64,000 nucleotides of DNA from Pegea sp. RAD2-039 (Eukaryota > Chordata > Thaliacea > Salpida > Salpidae). The notes beneath the pieces are model-generated. The model was not told the origin of the DNA, ran no database searches, and was given only the letters and a program-made list of their open reading frames with translations. Each line of letters starts with the position of its first letter. Position 1 is the first letter of the stretch. Below, one piece after another: positions 50,801 to 64,000 of this stretch. The stretch is taken from NCBI GenBank assembly GCA_034620365.1, contig JAQGEQ010000048.1, forward strand, positions 310,001 to 374,000, written 5' to 3'. The position numbers and the translations under genes were made by a program.

Positions 50801-53800
50801 AGAACTGATAAATTAAGACAATTTAAATAATAAATTGGGGCATTATTCATCAAAAAATGTGTCTTGGAGATTGTGGTCATTTCTTTAAAATAATCTTACT
50901 AACAAGTAAATGATTAACAAATTTTTATTCTCCAAATGTATCATAGCAATGTTTTTGAAAGATAGAAAATTTATCACAGTTACATTAAAAAAAAACTTTT
51001 TTCAACTTAACAAGTAAAAACAACCTTGGTCAGAAAATGTTATATCTTTTATTAACAAAGTTCCATTTCTCAATTTCATAATTCGACTATCATCATTACT
51101 TGAGGGTATTTTCCATGAATAACTGCCACAAAATTAATCACAGAAGACATTAAAAACCGATCGCGACAGATCACAAACGAGCTTAAATTATTCGAAGTAA
51201 TTTATTCTGAGTTGAACAAAATTACTTTTTAATTCTATTTTAATTTTGATTAAATCTGTTTAAAGAGATAGATTAAAATATTATGCTAATGGAAATGAAA
51301 CTATGATCGTATTATAAGATAACTCCTAGCTGACTTATATTAACAATTAATGTAAGCTTTGTTCAGTGATTTATAAAAGAAATTTATTGATTATGAGATA
51401 TAAGTAGTATTATCTTCTAAAAGAATATTGAAACTTATCACTAGCTTAGCTAAAATAATATTTATATTAAAACTGCCAAAACGGTTTAAAAAGCTTGTGC
51501 GCTTTGTGTTTCAAAGCAAAACCTATTAAAAGCATTTTTAAGTTATAACAACAAAATATCTTAACATTTTTTAATGTTGACAGTTTACTATATGATACCT
51601 TGCTTTAGGAATGGAGTCAACACAGCAGTAAAGCTGGAGACTTTGACCGATGTAAGCTGTTATCATTTTTTTATTGTCAGATTTATAATTTTTACAGATG
51701 GTTGGCGCTTGAGTTATAACATTCACTTGTAGCTCTTTAATGATATTGTTTCTCATAACATTCATACATTGAAAGCTACCTGAAGTGGTTACCTTCAAAC
51801 GAAAGTTTAACAGATTAAAAAGATGTTTTGAAATTTAAAAATGAATTAAGTGAAAATATTAGGAAATCTAGCTTAAATTATAAATTTAGTGCTTAAAAAT
51901 TAATCTTATTAGATACATGTAGAGGTGATAATTTAACTACATTTTTTAAGTACATTACTCCATCGCCATTCGTACAAAATTTATTTGGTAACTCCAGGTC
52001 TGTACTCCATGAAACAATTTCTCCATCTAGTTATAAAAATAGTAGTTTGTAAATGAGTTGTTTTATGTTCATTTTCTGGATTATACTTTTGAAGTATTAG
52101 TTTATGATCATATTTATTGAAATATTATTGAAGTAAAAATATATTTGCTGGTCATCAATTCATAAATTAAAAATAATTAAAATGTCAGATACAAATTTCA
52201 ACTTGAGTTGAATGTTTTGCAAACTGTAAGTTTTATTCCAGATTTCGTTTAAACTAAATAACTTTCAAAAAATTCAAAAAATTGTTTAATAATAAACCAG
52301 CTTTTTACTTGTAAATAATTTTGTTCACAACAGCTTATGAACAAACCAATATGTCAATATTGAAATATTGTCTGAAGAAAAGATGCAGACAGTGTAACAT
52401 TTATAATTACTTCTTTTTTGGTTCAAATGTTTACTGAAGCTTGCGAGAATGAACATTTTACTAGCGTGTGGTTTTAATTTTTTGTTAATATTGTCTCTTT
52501 AATGAGTAGATTAAAATCTGATTGTAAATATTTGTTAACAACTATTCAATAGAAATAATGGTATTTGACATTAAATATATTTACCAAAGACTTGACATTT
52601 AGTAATCAGTGTATCTCCATATTGGACCTTTACTGCAACTTCAAGTTGATTACTATTAGTGGCATCAACTACTTCTACAGCCCATAATCTCGGCACATTG
52701 TTGGTGATGCAAGCATACACCCCAGCATGACTTCTTGTGACTCTATAAAAGTGAATAACTCATTCAATAAGAGTTTTTGTTTGCCAGTAAAGCGGGAGTT
52801 CTCAGTGAACAAATCTAAGCTAAAAAAGTTTTAGATTAATATTTAATCACTACTTCAAATACCTTTGTGAAAAATTCTTTTAAAAAGTTTCAATTTACAA
52901 ATCATTTATAATAATTAGTTCAATTTTTAATAAAAAAAATCATATTTATTGACTAAAGTCTAATATTTTTAGCTACTTCATTTTCCTAATAATTGCAATT
53001 TTAAATTGCTTTTTATTACAAAATTGTTTTCTATTTATTTTGTTAACTTTTAAATATCCGAACAAATTATCAGTTAAGTTTCATCTGAGTGTAATGAATT
53101 ACTTTTAATACAACATATTTCAAGAAATCGCTAAGAGAGAATAAGCTTATTAAAATGTTGTAAATGTCAACTAATTTTTAATTAACTTCTGAATTACAAT
53201 AAATAACTGATAATGAAGGTTTCTTTGACCTTGGTATCATGAGGTTCTCGTTCGTTTTCAAAATAAAGTAGAAGAAGTTCTCAAACTGTGATGAATTAAT
53301 TTCTCTTTGTAGAGAAGGAAAGAAAATCCATTTCTTTTTATCTAGATAACTCTGAGACGGTTGTGGGCATGTTAAATCAAGAGAGCTGCCAGCAGCAACT
53401 TGCAAATCTTGTTTTTCAACACTTCTGTAAAAATATTTTGATGTATAATGAAATAATGTTTTCGATAAAACTACAAGTGATATGAAATTTAAATTAAATT
53501 TCACATGAAATTATTACCTGTCCGTAAACAATGATGTTGTTGAATTAGTTGAAAGGTATGGGGCTAAAAGATCGAAATTCTTCAAGTTTTTAATAGATAT
53601 AAACTTGAATAAGTCCTCTTCGTAGCAGGCTTTCTGCTCTGCTGCAAATTTGAGGAATTATGTTAATCAGCAGATTAATATAATACAACTAGGTGTTTGT
53701 AGTTGATAAATTGCTTAAACTTAATATTTGCTAAAGCTATACTTCGATAAAAAATTTAATCTAACCACTAATCTAGCCCTAAACTATTGTTAATATAATT

Positions 53801-56800
53801 TTAAAGCATTTGATGATAAAAATTTTAATAAAAATTAAGTGTTATGAGCTTAACACGTTTAAATAAATTCAAGTCGTAAAACGTGTTAAAAAGGTAATAT
53901 GAAAAAGAAGCTTTTGGACAAAGTGTTAAAATGTTGTTTAAAGTAATTAAAAAGCTTTTGTAAGCTTTATTACATCATTTATTAAACTCTTTATCGTTTT
54001 AATTCTTTATAATATGAAAATAACAATGCATAAAAATAAAGACGATGAGTATCTTCTCACGTACAATTTTGATTATTACTTTTCATACTTAAGTTCATTT
54101 TTTCAACATAGTTCTTATAAGATGGGTTTATGCTTGATGTAGTATTTGTAAAGGAACTAGTTGATCCAGTATCGAATAATTGTTCATTCATACTGACGGT
54201 AGACTCTTTTTTCAAATCGTCATTTATAGATTCTAGTAGCGATTCATTCCGAAATGTGAAATCATTTAAAGTAGGCTTGGTGCTCCAGACAGAAGCATCT
54301 GTAGAGTTGTGAAAATCATTTTAACTTAGCAAAATAATTGTCGATATATAAATGACATAACGTTTTATTATTGAATTTAAAGTTAAAAAGCCTTGTATGC
54401 TTGTGTACATATGCATATAAATTTAAGCATATTTTTAATGCTTACTTTAATTTCTACAAAAAATACAATTTTGAAATTCATCTTGATTGTAACTTTGCAT
54501 CCAAAACTGCGATTAATCAAAGTTTGTATCAAAGACTTTAAGAACTTTGTTTCTATCACTACAATGAATTCAGTATTCATACTAGACTCAAATTATTTAC
54601 CAAGAAACTGTGACTTGACCAAAAAAAATCTTTTTTTAGAGCTCTTTATTTACTTTCAAAGGTTTTGTTTGTGATTGTTTTTCTTTCGATTACTTCAGTT
54701 ATAATTATAAAGCTTTTCCTAAATTTGTACTTCCTTTTTTGTAAGCCTTTTTAGAACTATTCAAAGAGGTTTTCTACATATATTTAAAAAAAACTTGAAT
54801 AATATCATCTTCTCATATTATTCGGTGTAAAAATCAAAACAAATTAGAAATAATGCTTGAAGCAAACCATGTACATGAATAGAGCTCTGTTAGTTTACAT
54901 AAGCTTTTCTGTGACAATAAAACTACTTATGCTTGTTGTTACATTAGAATTTTTTAAAATGAGTAATTTATAAAGGAAATGAATATATGATACAAGGTAA
55001 AAAACGTCTTTCAAAAGTGATTAATATTTAATATTTAATTGTTAGACAATTAATTTTAGTGTGATTTGTTTAATTATTATGTCTTATAATCATACTTTTG
55101 CAAAAATTTTTAAAAAGTTAATTTTAATTTTTATGTTTGCCTTTAAGTCACTAAGTCAGTGTAGTCTTTAATGATAAATGATTCTATTCGAAAAAAGATC
55201 AACTCTTATTTTATCTAACGTTGCCACCTTGGATAAATAAAAGTTGATAATGTTTCACATTTACATAAAGCTTGAACATTCTAATTTTACATTGACTAAG
55301 AAAAGGCTTTTAAGAAAACTATAAAAGATTTTATAGTTAGTTCAAAATAAATAAATCACGGAAAAAGCAGTTTTCAGTTTTAAAGATTAATCGAAAAATA
55401 TAAATTAAAATTTTCTCGGCAAAACAGTCAACCTACTTGTAGTAGAATTGAGAGCTTTTCTCCTCACTTGCAATTGAACTGATGCTGTTGAAGCTCCTAC
55501 TTGATTCACGACAAAACACCTGTATACAAGTGTAGAAAGTATAAGAAAACGAAAACTTTCATTGATGTGTTCAACAGTTTAGCAAAGTACTTCAGTTGTT
55601 TAAGTTAGATGTACTGTCTAGTAGTATACACAAACATTTATTTCTTGTTTATTTAAAGCCACAACTGAACTAAAGCTTCACCATCGACAATTCGTATGGG
55701 TTTTTTGCTTATTCATCTGGGAAATAGAATTATCTGTAAATTCAGAGCTAAAAATTTGTTGTTTGAGCATTTGTGAAAGGAATTGTTTAAATTAAGCTAT
55801 CATATACAAAACTGAAGTTTAGTTTTTAAATTGAAAGTCAAATAACGTTTGAGCTGAAACGTTTAAACTTTATCTTTTAAGAAAAGATTTTAAATTGTTA
55901 AGATTTGAGTCTTATTTTGTGTAAAAAACATTCTGATAACATGTCTTATATGTAGCTATGCTTTTGAAATGCTGCATAAATCATACGTTGTGAATAAATA
56001 TAAATTTAAACTAGCATCGTTTAATTTACTCATCAAATAATTTTATCTACTTTACAAAGTATTAAAAATTTGTAAAACACGGTTTACCAAGTATCTACTT
56101 AAAAAGACATAAAAATCTAATTTCATTGCTAGCTGTAAAGCGATAAGTCTTTTATCATGTTGTTATGCACAGAAAACATAAATCAAACTGCTATAAAGAT
56201 TTTTTGGTTAATAATCCATAAAAACGTAGATTTTGTATAAAATTGGTTGAGGTTTTGTTATAAATTTTATTGGTTGAGTTATAAAGCAGAAGTTTCATTT
56301 AAAAATCTTTAATTTAAAAACCGTCAACGGTACATAACTTGTTAGTTATGAGTTTGGCAAGGATGTTTAATAACAAACTTCTAAAATTATTTACTCAAAT
56401 TCAATCAATTTAATTTTATTGTAAAAAAAAACGTTTAAACAGAAAGGTTAATTTTATAAAATATTGTTTATCTTTCATGTCTTATCACACTTAAAACATA
56501 TAAGTAGGAGTAAAGCTATTTTGGTTGAGGAAAATGTTTCTGATTATCATCATTAAATAATTTTTATCATTGTTAGCTTTTTGAAAAGAATTTATGAAAC
56601 ATTATAAGGAAATTTATCAAAAGATATATTGAAATTATAATCAATTAAGGCTTCACTTGTATTACAATCATTAAATAGATAATCAATGGAAACATAGGAC
56701 TTGATACCAACTAAATACAGTTCATAATATTTTAAGAATAGGTATTTACATTTTGGTAAATACATGCAAAATGAACTTTTAAAAATTTATTAAAGTTTGA

Positions 56801-59800
56801 AAGTTAGTATTTTGAAGATTTTAATTATATTTATTGTAAAGTTTCTAAAGTTATTATTTTGTACAACTTTTAGATTGACTACATTTAAAGGTCATGATTA
56901 TAAACAACGAATCAATTTTATTTTAAAGTAATTTTAAAGGTGATTTACTCATAAATCATAATAGAAAAATTCATATTTCAAAATCAAAACGTCTTGCTAA
57001 AAATTACAGATAATTATTGTTATTTAATAAAACCACCAACACAACGGCTATAAGGAAACTATTATTAACCTGTAAACACCAATGTGACTCAGATTTGTTT
57101 TTCGTATAATGATTTCTCCATCAACACCCGTTTCAAGGCCTTTATAATGAAGCTTTTTACCACCAACAAGGACGTGACCTGACGGTAAAAGCCAGGCAAC
57201 AGCTGGCCTGGGTGATGCCTTCAAGCAAAAATCTTTTTGTCAATACCTTAAAGATATTTACCATCTTTAAATAACTGCTAAACGGCGGCAAAGTTACGTT
57301 TAAATGTCCAGGAAGCTTTTACTATACAAAGTTAATGATGGATTTTTTGTGTAACACGGCTTGTCAGCAAAACTCTTAAGAGATTGAATAGGTGATGATC
57401 GATTTTTGGCATCTCTTTCATCTCATATTTAAAATGAAGTTATTGAATTGCAGTTACTGACCGATTTGTAAATGAAGACAAAAATGCTTTCATATCGAAC
57501 AGATGTTTAATAACTAATTACAAGTTTGTACCTTAGAAGAGCAGTTAATCTTCCATTCTTCGCCTTCTTCTATCGTATCTGTGTGATTTGACAAACGTTT
57601 ATCTTGTACAGGAATCACAAACAATCTCAAAGTTGCAAATATTTGTGTGGTACATGTCTCTTCATTTTTAAGGCAAGATTTTGGTCGAATGACACATGTG
57701 TATACACCAGACTGTTCCTCGTTGACATCCCTAATCTCTAAATAGTCGTTTGCTAACGCTCGGTGCTGACCACGGCTTTCTTGATGACGTAATGAGCTCG
57801 AATTAGGAAGAATCTACGATTTTGAAGAGTAACAAAATGAAAAAAAGTTGATTAGATTTGAAGAATTTTAATTAATATCTTTACTTGAATGAGTTAAGTT
57901 TGTTTCATTTAAATTTGTAGGAAATGCTAATTATCAAATAAAATCAGAGTTGATTAGATTAATCGTCAGAAAAACTTCGATTGTAATAAAATCTAACAAA
58001 CGGAAAACTCTTGTAATTAGATTAACTAGAAATATTTATGCTTCAGTTAGTTCACTAAATTAACAAACTTTACATCAAAATACTATAAAAGTATTTACAA
58101 AAAGAATTCACTGAAAGAGTTCAAACTTATTTGAGAGAAAGTTACAGATGATAAAAATCAATAAATTGGTTATAAGATCCTCAGATTTGGGGTGTTTCTG
58201 GATTATCTAAACTTTAAACAACTTAACTGTAAAGTATTATTGTATAAATTAGAGCTTGTAAAGATTTAGCAATAGGAAATGTTTTTTTAACAGAATGTTT
58301 CCTAAATTTACACCTGTGAACGTAAAGTAAAGAAAGTACCGTAGCAAAGTTGTGGCATTTGGTTTGATGAATAACCCACAAAGAAAATAAGAAATGACAT
58401 AGTGTAGTTTCAAGCTTGACAAAAAATGCAAAAATAAAGCTTTCAATTGTCAAAAAAATGACAGAATTTTTTTTGTACAAAACTTTATGGTTTTAAATTA
58501 CTAAAAGAAATACTAACATGTCTAATTTTTACTTATAAACTAGACTACAGTTAAAACAAAACTTCAAGAACATAAAAAATAAAAAGTATTCGAATGGTTT
58601 CTTAAAGATTTTTTCATTCATGCTTCAATTATTTAAGTTTTTAAATTTTTTTCATATTTTTATTATTCATGAAAATGTCAAATGACTCGATATCAACTTA
58701 AATATAATTAAAAGATAAAGTAACAAAAAGAAATTGCTTTATCAGTGTGACAGGAAGCTATTCAACGTTTATCGAACATGCAAAAGCAAAACCAATTTAA
58801 ACATTCATAAAGTGATTAGCCAAAGCATAGATCAAAAACAGGTGTATGTGGATGCAAAAATAAAATGTTAATTAAGACAAAGCATCTTTTCAAACACTGA
58901 CAGCTTGACTCTGATTATCTACAACAGACTGCAAAGCGTTTCATCGTGCTGACAAGTAAACAGTATTTGAAGGATAATCATTCAACTAGAACTCACCCAA
59001 GAAATCCCAATATCCGTATGGCCTCTTGCTCGACATCTTAAAACAGCCACATCACCAACACGTGCAAATACAACACTTTCATTGGCCGATTTTGGATAAA
59101 TGACATCAATCCAGAAAGTTTTCGATCTTTGGGTCTCTTTAGTGTGAGTGAGAGAATGACTAGAGTATTGGACCCTCACTTCATTACTCTATAAAAGCGA
59201 AGAAGATTATATTACCGATTTTCTCGCTAATTATTTCTAATCGAATTACTTACCAAAAAAACTTGAATTTGAAAATTACAGGAAGGGTATTTAAAAACGT
59301 AGAAATAAGTATAATTATTTAAATTAAATGAATTGGTAAAGCATTGTTATCGTGTTTTAATAAGCTACTTGTTTGTTATAAAGAAATCAATTAATTATTT
59401 AATTTTCAGGTAATCTTTCTGAATAATTATCGAACAATAACAACAATTTCTACTTTGATAATTAAACTATGTGATAATCGAGATAACTCACAAGTGATTT
59501 AGTCTGTTACTACAAAGATTGAAGGCTTAGAAACTTTCACATTGAAATTCGACATGATAATATAAAATTCATTACTACAATCACCTTTAGTGCGTACGCC
59601 GATCTCATGATTTTAATCCCCAAATTGTTCAGCTTCAGGCCTTTTGAAAGTTTTGAAGAGACAATTGCTTTTGTTATGTTCTGATCATCACCAAAACTTC
59701 CATTCTACGATTTTAAAACAAAAATTAAGCAACGGATAGATGATTGTTTAGCAAAAAGCACAAAACCTAAATAGATTAACTGCTTGAACTCATAATTAGA

Positions 59801-62438
59801 TCAATTTTGTAGTTGCACTTCACTTTTACTTCCATTTAAGCAAAACAGATTGTGTTTTAATTTACTGCCTTGCTCTTTATACATTGATAATATTATCTAT
59901 AACTTTTGCAACAGAAGAAGCAGTATTAAACTTTATATAGGCTTCTGTGTATTTTTTTTCTGATAAAAGTCATTTAAAGTGAAGTCTCCATTCATAATAT
60001 TTGAATTTCGTATTTTAGTAGATGATATTAGAATATCCACATTTCATTAAAATAAATTATGTTCCTTTATCGTGCATTTGCTTACAAACAATTCTTTGTT
60101 TCTCAGAAAATATAAAAAGAAACAGTTTTAAATTATGTAACCGGCTTTGTACGAATTTAATAAAATAGTTCATAAACATATTTGACTAAAAATCACAGCA
60201 GTTTAATGGATTTGTTTCGTCGCTTATCAAAGACTGATAAAGGTTGTTGCAACATTCATATCGTTCTTTTGCATTTATGCTTTTGTAAGCAAATCAAAAC
60301 AACTTACGAATAAAAGATGAGACCCCAAAGTGCTCTCCTCTTCATCGCTTTGTTTATCCAGCTCAATTTTTGTATCAATAAAAGGTAGCAACAAATCAGA
60401 CAAAACTGAGCCTGTTAGTTCCAACCCATTCAAAGATGTTACACTACAAATAGAATCAACCAAAAGATTGCCTATGATGCTGTCAACGGTGGTAGCTTCA
60501 GTGGCCACGTCCACAGAGGTTTTTGACCATGTAATAGCGCTACATCGAAACTTTAAAGTGTCTTGTTGTGTTTGCAGATGAAAGCTAGCGTATGAAGTAC
60601 TTGAATCGTTTTGAAGATATTTAATCCATCCTATCAAAACAAAAAGGAGTTAGAAGGAATCAAAGCTATCTCTACATCTGATATACGTTTCAAATAAAAC
60701 AGAATTAAAATAATTTTTGATTACTGCATCAACAAAGTTCGAAATTAAGTTCACACCTTTTTCATGGTCACTTAAAGGGGAGAGAGGCTGAAAGGGGTGG
60801 TCGTAGACTACTGCACTTGTAAGGGCCATACGGTTTAATTTATCTGAAGTTGGCCTCTTGCACTCGTAGGAGTTCTCCTGTTCAGCCGATCTTAATGTGA
60901 ATTGATTCATAGCCAGAAAAAAGTTGTTATTCTTTTCACATCTATTTAAGTAAAAAATCACATTACTGATCGATAGTTAATATATTTGTTTTGAATTGAG
61001 TTAAAGGGAACTGATTAAGTGATGGCCAAGCAATTATTGCTATTTATAAACTTCGAATAAGTTAGAAGGTTAGATCGGAAACTTTATTTTCATTACTTAT
61101 AAAACTAGCAGCGTCATCTCTATTTCAAAATATATAAAAAATGTCTTGAATTTATTTTTTAGGTTTTTCTAAATTTAGATGAATGCGATACTTTTAAAAT
61201 ACAAAGATTTCGGCGTACTAAATTCATATAATCCAACGGTTAGATAACAATGACGTCTTCTATTGTTACAATTTTCTTGGAAATAAAACTTACTCGGAAA
61301 TATAAATTTGTCGTTTGTAATTCTTTAACCAGCTCATCTTACATGAGCAATCCCAAGGATTTCCGTCAGTAGAAATACGAATCAAAGAGGACATGCAGCT
61401 AAACGTTGCTTCATTTAACATCTCAAATTTATTGTGCGTCAATGAAAGGTACTTGATTGGCGAATACCTGATACAAAAAAATCTCCTTAAAATAATTCAT
61501 CAATGTTCATCAAATGATGTTTTTACTGCTTATCGAAATTCAATTTATCATTAACACCAACGTGTGCAAAGTATCTAAATCTTAACCGTATAATTCTTGC
61601 GTATAAAGCGTAGCATCATTACTTGAAAACAGATTATTATTTTCGATAAATCTCTTGCTGTACAGATAATCTAATAACAAGTTGCCGTCATATACAATAA
61701 AAAAACAAAAATATACCGAAAGTAAGAACCGAGCCTGAGCGTTACGAACACGTCTGGATGAAGACTAGTCAAATGGTTTCCTTCTAAACCAACATTTTGC
61801 AGTTTCAAGGCTCCCCTAAATGCATATGGATAAATAAAATTTATCTTATTATAGTCAAGAGAAAGTTTATTGAGCTTAGAAAGGCCTCGGAATGTAGTAT
61901 TGGTGATGAACTGCAGTTTGTTGTCACGTAAGTCCAAAAATTTCAGATTTTTTAGTCTGGAAAATGCGTACGGTCGAACTTTGCGGATGTTGTTACTTTG
62001 CAGGTAAAGAAATTCAAGGTGTTCACCAAATATTGCAAATTGAAAACTTTGAATTATTTTTATCTTGTTATGGCTGACGTCAATAGAGCTGGCATTGTGA
62101 GGTATGCCTGCTGGCACCTTACTCAAGAATCTTACTGAACAATCCACGATTCCAGCGCTACTGCAGTTACAATCGCGGTCGCACGCGTTCTTCAGAATCT
62201 TTTTACTTGGATTTAACTGATAACGACGTAAGAAAGAAATGTTGTCCCTCCGTTTTTGGGCTAATCTTTGCATAATCTCACGGATTCCTTTAGATGTTGC
62301 TCGTCCCCGTTGAATGTTTCTAATTCGTTTTCGAAGCTCAGCGCTAAGGCGTCGACCGCGATGTTTACACGCTGCAAACGTCAAAATAAGGAGAAGAAAG
62401 AAAATGACAAACTTCAAGTTTCTCATCTTATGCGTCAC
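47886..62438 (-). CDS. Secreted LRR plus eight-Ig protein, MXRA5/IGSF10-like (23 exons, 1735 aa)
   Basis: Minus-strand exons: 62438-61717, 61467-61294, 60941-60757, 60630-60308, 59704-59585, 59188-58997, 57813-57532, 57218-57070, 55519-55437, 54298-54080, 53641-53518, 53424-53230, 52742-52585, 52026-51917, 51792-51599, 51122-51025, 50713-50606, 50543-49667, 49617-49351, 49295-49101, 48807-48687, 48249-48094, 48041-47886. Domains: signal peptide (about 5-24), basic pro-region, LRRNT (CDRDCNC, 86-92), about six LRRs (114-275), LRRCT (NPWDCSCKMSWL from 277), a low-similarity segment (300-510), Ig1-Ig5 (about 525-1145, broken by a spacer near 743-860), a Thr/Ser mucin-like segment (1146-1438) and Ig6-Ig8 (1440-1735). 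Ig motifs such as DRGYYYCIARNARG and HPSPKVSWRFPDG match MXRA5/IGSF10, and the protein likewise ends straight after the last Ig strand with no membrane anchor. Likely an extracellular matrix protein. Introns up to about 1.5 kb (55520-57069) hold no other gene. Weak Ig domains (3, 4) are the least certain exons. Confidence 0.85.
50022..50232 (-). repeat. 48-bp coding minisatellite, Thr/Ser repeat of the LRR-Ig protein
   Basis: Inside exon 50543-49667, about four units repeat at steps of 48, 48 and 51 bp (anchor ATGCAGTTGAT on the plus strand at 50046, 50094, 50142; a variant about 51 bp on). On the coding strand each unit gives about 16 residues of the type TTSSTTPTTTESTAST, a dense O-glycosylation-type sequence. 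The one 51-bp step keeps the frame. Confidence 0.85.
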
Positions 62439-64000
62439 TTTTTTGTTGCAACTTTATTAGCTTAAATCTGTGATACAAAATAACTTAAGCAGTTTATCAA
62501 AAAAATTCTTAAAATTACAAAAGAAAAGATCAAAGAGTTTCTATTTAAGTCTTATTAGCTGATCAATCATTATTATTACTTGTTTCTATTGCTGCTGATC
62601 ATTAACAGATTCATGTTTAATTAATTCTAATATGTTAAGTTGAAACAAAAAATCATAAATTGAAATTGTAATTAAAATTTTGGTTAAATTGATAAGACTA
62701 TTGTTATGCAACAACATTCCAAACGGCAAAAAGTGTTTGCTTTACGGCAAATTTAAACTAAAAGAGAGAATCAAGTTACAGGTAAAGCAAAAATGCTATT
62801 TGTTCAAAGTAAGAAAGTTTAAATAAGCAAACATACAAATTCTTTTTGAGTGATAATACCTTCTCTTCTTGCTCGTTAAAACTAAATCAATTTACTTCAA
62901 TAATTATTTTCGAAAAATACAGCATTTGAACTGATGAAAATATTTAAGTAAATATAAGACTGCAGTCAGTTGAAGTTGAAATAAATGTTGTCGACTAAGT
63001 TTAAGGAAAGACTACGCCTTTAATCAAAGTTACTTGTTTACCTGGCTAATAAATAATTTTCTACTAAATCGCTGAAAGATTGTGTCACAGATATGCTTCA
63101 ACTGATATAAACTCTTCTTAAGTAATAACTGCTTGAAAATATGTTCGACTTTTAGTATAAATTAACTGTAATTCGAATACTTAAGGCTCATGTAGAATTC
63201 AGGAACATTCGATATACAAAATTTTGAATAGTATACTAATTCAGGCGTTTAATGTAAATTAGTTTATTTTTTCTTTTCTTGAAAACCATAAAAACATGCT
63301 GCCAATTTCTTTGATTATTTTAATAAGTTAGTTATTTGAGTTACAAAAATCTTGAGTCGCAATTAGTCATACTGATGATAAAGCAAACTGTTTAAACCGT
63401 TTTATTGTTTTTATTTTTGAATTAGAAGAAAAATTTATAATTTTTATTGATCTTTTCTTCTCAAAAGTTTTCCTATTTTGCAAAGAACTAAAATATTTTT
63501 AATAATTATTATATTTGAAACATTTATTTATACGTGTTTACAATTTACTTATAGCTAAAACCCAAATTATTTGCCTACCTAATAAATGCACAAAAGTTTT
63601 ACTAGAAAGAAAATTTTCACAAAATACACGACATTTGATTTCCATAACTTTCAAAGTAATGATAAATGTTTAAAAAATATTTTGTTAGGATTTATTTTTT
63701 ACGCTAAAATTAAGATGATTTTGCAAAAAAAATTACTAATACTACAAGCGTAAGCTGATACAATAAAAAGATTTGTGTCTGATATATTTTATCAATTCTT
63801 ATCACTTGTCAAAACGTACCTACATTAGAACTGAAGCTGTTAAATAACTCTTACAATTATTTTCTAATTGGAGCCTAAAATATTTGTTTTAACTTGAACT
63901 ATATCCCTGGTGGACAATTCTTACTCATTTGATTTTGATTGAAAGAGATATAAAAGTATAAAAACCTTTTGTGAAGGCTTTTAACTTAACTGAAAACTAG
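62439..64000. other. Upstream flank of the LRR-Ig gene
   Basis: About 1.5 kb of A+T-rich DNA, probably promoter or an untranslated exon. No coding stretch on either strand is recognisable. Confidence 0.4.

Noticed and set aside
53178..53229. Continuation of the Ig3 exon to a stop at 53178
   Set aside because: The donor at 53230 joins in frame to an exon with the expected Ig VTRSHAGVYACI strand, so the read-through is intronic.
1..64000. A bacterial-type operon, CRISPR array or other prokaryotic system
   Set aside because: All recognised genes are split by spliceosomal introns and are animal families. No array of spaced direct repeats or operon structure is visible.

Overview
The window is nuclear DNA of an animal. 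It is strongly A+T-rich (about 70% by eye) and its genes are split into many small exons with GT...AG introns. It carries six protein-coding genes. I rebuilt each by hand from splice sites and by comparison with remembered human proteins, and in every model the reading frame is kept across all junctions. Introns fall into two sizes: very short ones (about 49-75 nt, seen throughout GIPC, SDAD1, RP9 and DPY19L) and longer ones of several hundred nt to over 1 kb (TAOK and the LRR-Ig gene). The closest relatives I can name are vertebrate-type genes, including an MXRA5/IGSF10-like matrix protein. This, with the compact A+T-rich genome, suggests an invertebrate deuterostome, perhaps a tunicate. The species assignment is an inference of low confidence.

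Layout: (1) 333-2986, minus, GIPC-family PDZ adaptor. (2) 7632-10890, plus, SDAD1/Sda1 ribosome-biogenesis factor. (3) 11767-13427, two oppositely oriented copies of a short element, one with a tRNA-like head (a probable SINE), around about 1.3 kb of unexplained, less A+T-rich sequence. (4) 16891-30111, plus, a TAO kinase (MAP3K/STE20 family) with two mutually exclusive 3' ends: a cytosolic coiled-coil form, and a form ending at 26744 whose tail carries hydrophobic membrane segments, as in vertebrate TAOK2-alpha. (5) 33429-34186, minus, RP9/PAP-1 splicing-associated protein. (6) 37628-41133, minus, DPY19L1-like C-mannosyltransferase. (7) 47886-62438, minus, a secreted LRR plus eight-Ig protein with a mucin-like Thr/Ser segment, most like MXRA5/IGSF10. 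Two 5'-truncated ends of one CR1/Jockey-like LINE family lie at 35436-36136 (minus) and 43508-43830 (plus).

The genes do not form a pathway and look like ordinary neighbours. RP9 and DPY19L1 also lie near each other on human 7p14, so that pair may be an old linkage. The most interesting item is the TAO kinase: the alternative end diverges from the common coiled coil at the same residue as in vertebrate TAOK2, which suggests that the soluble versus membrane isoform switch is older than the vertebrate TAOK1/2/3 duplications.
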